Positions 63,280 through 64,000 of a stretch of DNA of 64,000 nucleotides are shown here, piece by piece. The position numbers and the translations under genes are program-made. Under the pieces are notes generated by a model. That model had not been told where the DNA came from and did not search any database. It saw only the letters and a program-made list of their open reading frames with translations. This DNA comes from Streptococcus sp. 596553 (GTDB lineage Bacteria; Bacillota; Bacilli; Lactobacillales; Streptococcaceae): the NCBI RefSeq assembly GCF_900411395.1, contig NZ_OXCQ01000008.1, positions 30,017-94,016 on the forward strand, written 5' to 3'. The number at the start of each line of letters is the position of its first letter. Position 1 is the first letter of the stretch.

Positions 63280-63304
63280 TTTCAAAATATCTTCTTGTAA
63301 GGTA

Positions 63305-63408
63305 ATACTCAATGAAAATCAAAGAGCAAACTAGGAAGCTAGCCGCAGGCTGTACTTGAGTACGGCAAGGTGAAGCTGACGTGGTTTGAAGAGATTTTCG
63401 AAGAGTAT
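63305..63408 (-). repeat. BOX element lacking boxB (A-C type)
   Basis: 'ATACTCAATGAAAATCAAAG' to 'TTTTCGAAGAGTAT' on the plus strand with the 'TGTACTTGAGTACGGC' junction. The rest of the 63409-63753 gap is the upstream region of the next gene. Confidence 0.95.
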
Positions 63409-63581
63409 AAATTTAAGTTACTGCTGTTATTCTTAGGGTCCCGTGTTTCAATACAATACTCTTTAAGCGTATGTAAATTGGTTTTATACTAAAGCATTGA
63501 TCATCGTTAATGAAAAATAGAAAAATCTCTAATAAAATTAAAAAACACTCATTCAAACTCAATAATTACCAGTTATAATAC

Positions 63582-63610
63582 TTGAATGCTACAAATATAA
63601 ATGCTATAAT
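63582..63610 (+). promoter_or_regulatory. Promoter of the second YSIRK gene
   Basis: TTGAAT, 17 bases, TATAAT. The leader of about 135 bases contains a G7 run at 63684-63690 that can pair as GGGGC / GCCCC around a T-rich loop. Confidence 0.65.
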
Positions 63611-63753
63611 GAATTTAAGTGTGTACAATTATTTAGCAATCTTTTTTAAGATATTCTCCTCTTAATATTACTAAAAAATTTAAGGGGGGGCTTTTTATTT
63701 GCCCCAATGCTTTAAATCAACACGAGTAAAATAAATCAAGGAGGTTGAATCTC

Positions 63754-64000
63754 ATGAAGAGAGGTCAACAAGATTTTAGAACTGAAAGATACCTTCGGTA
63801 TGGTATTCGTAAGTATAGTTTTGGGGCAGCATCAGTGGCAATTGCGGCTGGTTTGATGTTTCTTGGAGCTGGTGCGGTATCAGCAACAGAAGTAGAAGGA
63901 GTTAATGAACTATCTTCAACAGCTACTCCAACACCGACCATAGGCGATGAGGGGGCTAATCAAGGTTCTAACTCATCTAAACCCACTACTTATGACGCAG
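63754..64000 (+). CDS. YSIRK-type surface protein (3' end outside window)
   Basis: Only the first 82 residues are present. They hold a YSIRK-like signal ('YGIRKYSFGAASVAIAAGLM', cleavage near 'AVSA') followed by a Thr/Pro/Ser-rich start of the mature protein. AAGGAGG precedes the ATG. By analogy with other YSIRK proteins it is expected to end in an LPxTG anchor, which cannot be checked here. Confidence 0.88.
   Translation, partial: MKRGQQDFRTERYLRYGIRKYSFGAASVAIAAGLMFLGAGAVSATEVEGVNELSSTATPTPTIGDEGANQGSNSSKPTTYDA

Overview
The window looks like chromosomal DNA of a mitis-group Streptococcus (S. mitis / S. pneumoniae / S. oralis relatives). The reasons are sequence-based: seven clear BOX elements and two RUP-like mobile repeats, a vex1-2-3 / vncRS locus with traces of pep27, a murM-murN pair, an SpNOX-type oxidase next to fba, and a gene order that I recall as close to pneumococcus from metE to rplA. 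The species cannot be fixed from the sequence alone.

Layout. 1-1.5 kb: 3' end of pheT. 1.5-3.8 kb: a decayed patch with a BOX, a frameshifted membrane phosphatase/nuclease-like gene, an IS30-family remnant, an orphan HTH antitoxin-like gene and another BOX. 4.0-13.8 kb: sulfur-amino-acid and RNA housekeeping genes (metE-metF behind a MET-box-like palindrome, pnp with an unusual 0.8 kb structured leader, cysE, cysS, mrnC, a PucR-type regulator). 13.8-16.3 kb: a RUP, a worn BOX and an Rpn-type PD-(D/E)XK nuclease gene followed by two extra, diverged copies of its C-terminal third. 16.7-26.9 kb: a giant (3395 aa) YSIRK/LPNTG wall-anchored repeat protein whose leader carries an 11-G tract. 27.1-37.0 kb: vex1-vex2-vex3, then a 1223-aa LysM surface protein gene that appears to sit inside a split pep27, then vncR-vncS. 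37.1-42.7 kb: fba, a second RUP-like element, an SpNOX-like oxidase and a four-gene amino-acid ABC operon on the minus strand. 42.8-63.2 kb: dense housekeeping genes (recJ, RNase J2, estA, murM, murN, a zinc protease, uvrC, a phosphoesterase, an amino-acid-binding lipoprotein, nitroreductase, pepV, a UDG-like gene, rhodanese, brnQ, M42 aminopeptidase, HIT protein, ldcB, rplK, rplA). 63.3-64.0 kb: a BOX and the start of a second YSIRK surface protein.

The most interesting signals: (1) the rpn locus, where each of three tandem C-terminal cassettes keeps a strong internal Shine-Dalgarno plus ATG, as expected if short C-terminal antitoxin-like proteins are made; (2) the apparent interruption of pep27 by a large surface-protein gene between the Vex transporter and VncRS; (3) three tandem RNA units with covarying hairpins upstream of pnp; (4) a poly-G tract upstream of the giant adhesin whose hairpin partner can also pair with the ribosome binding site. 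Functions of family members are from established knowledge; mechanisms proposed for these four are inference.
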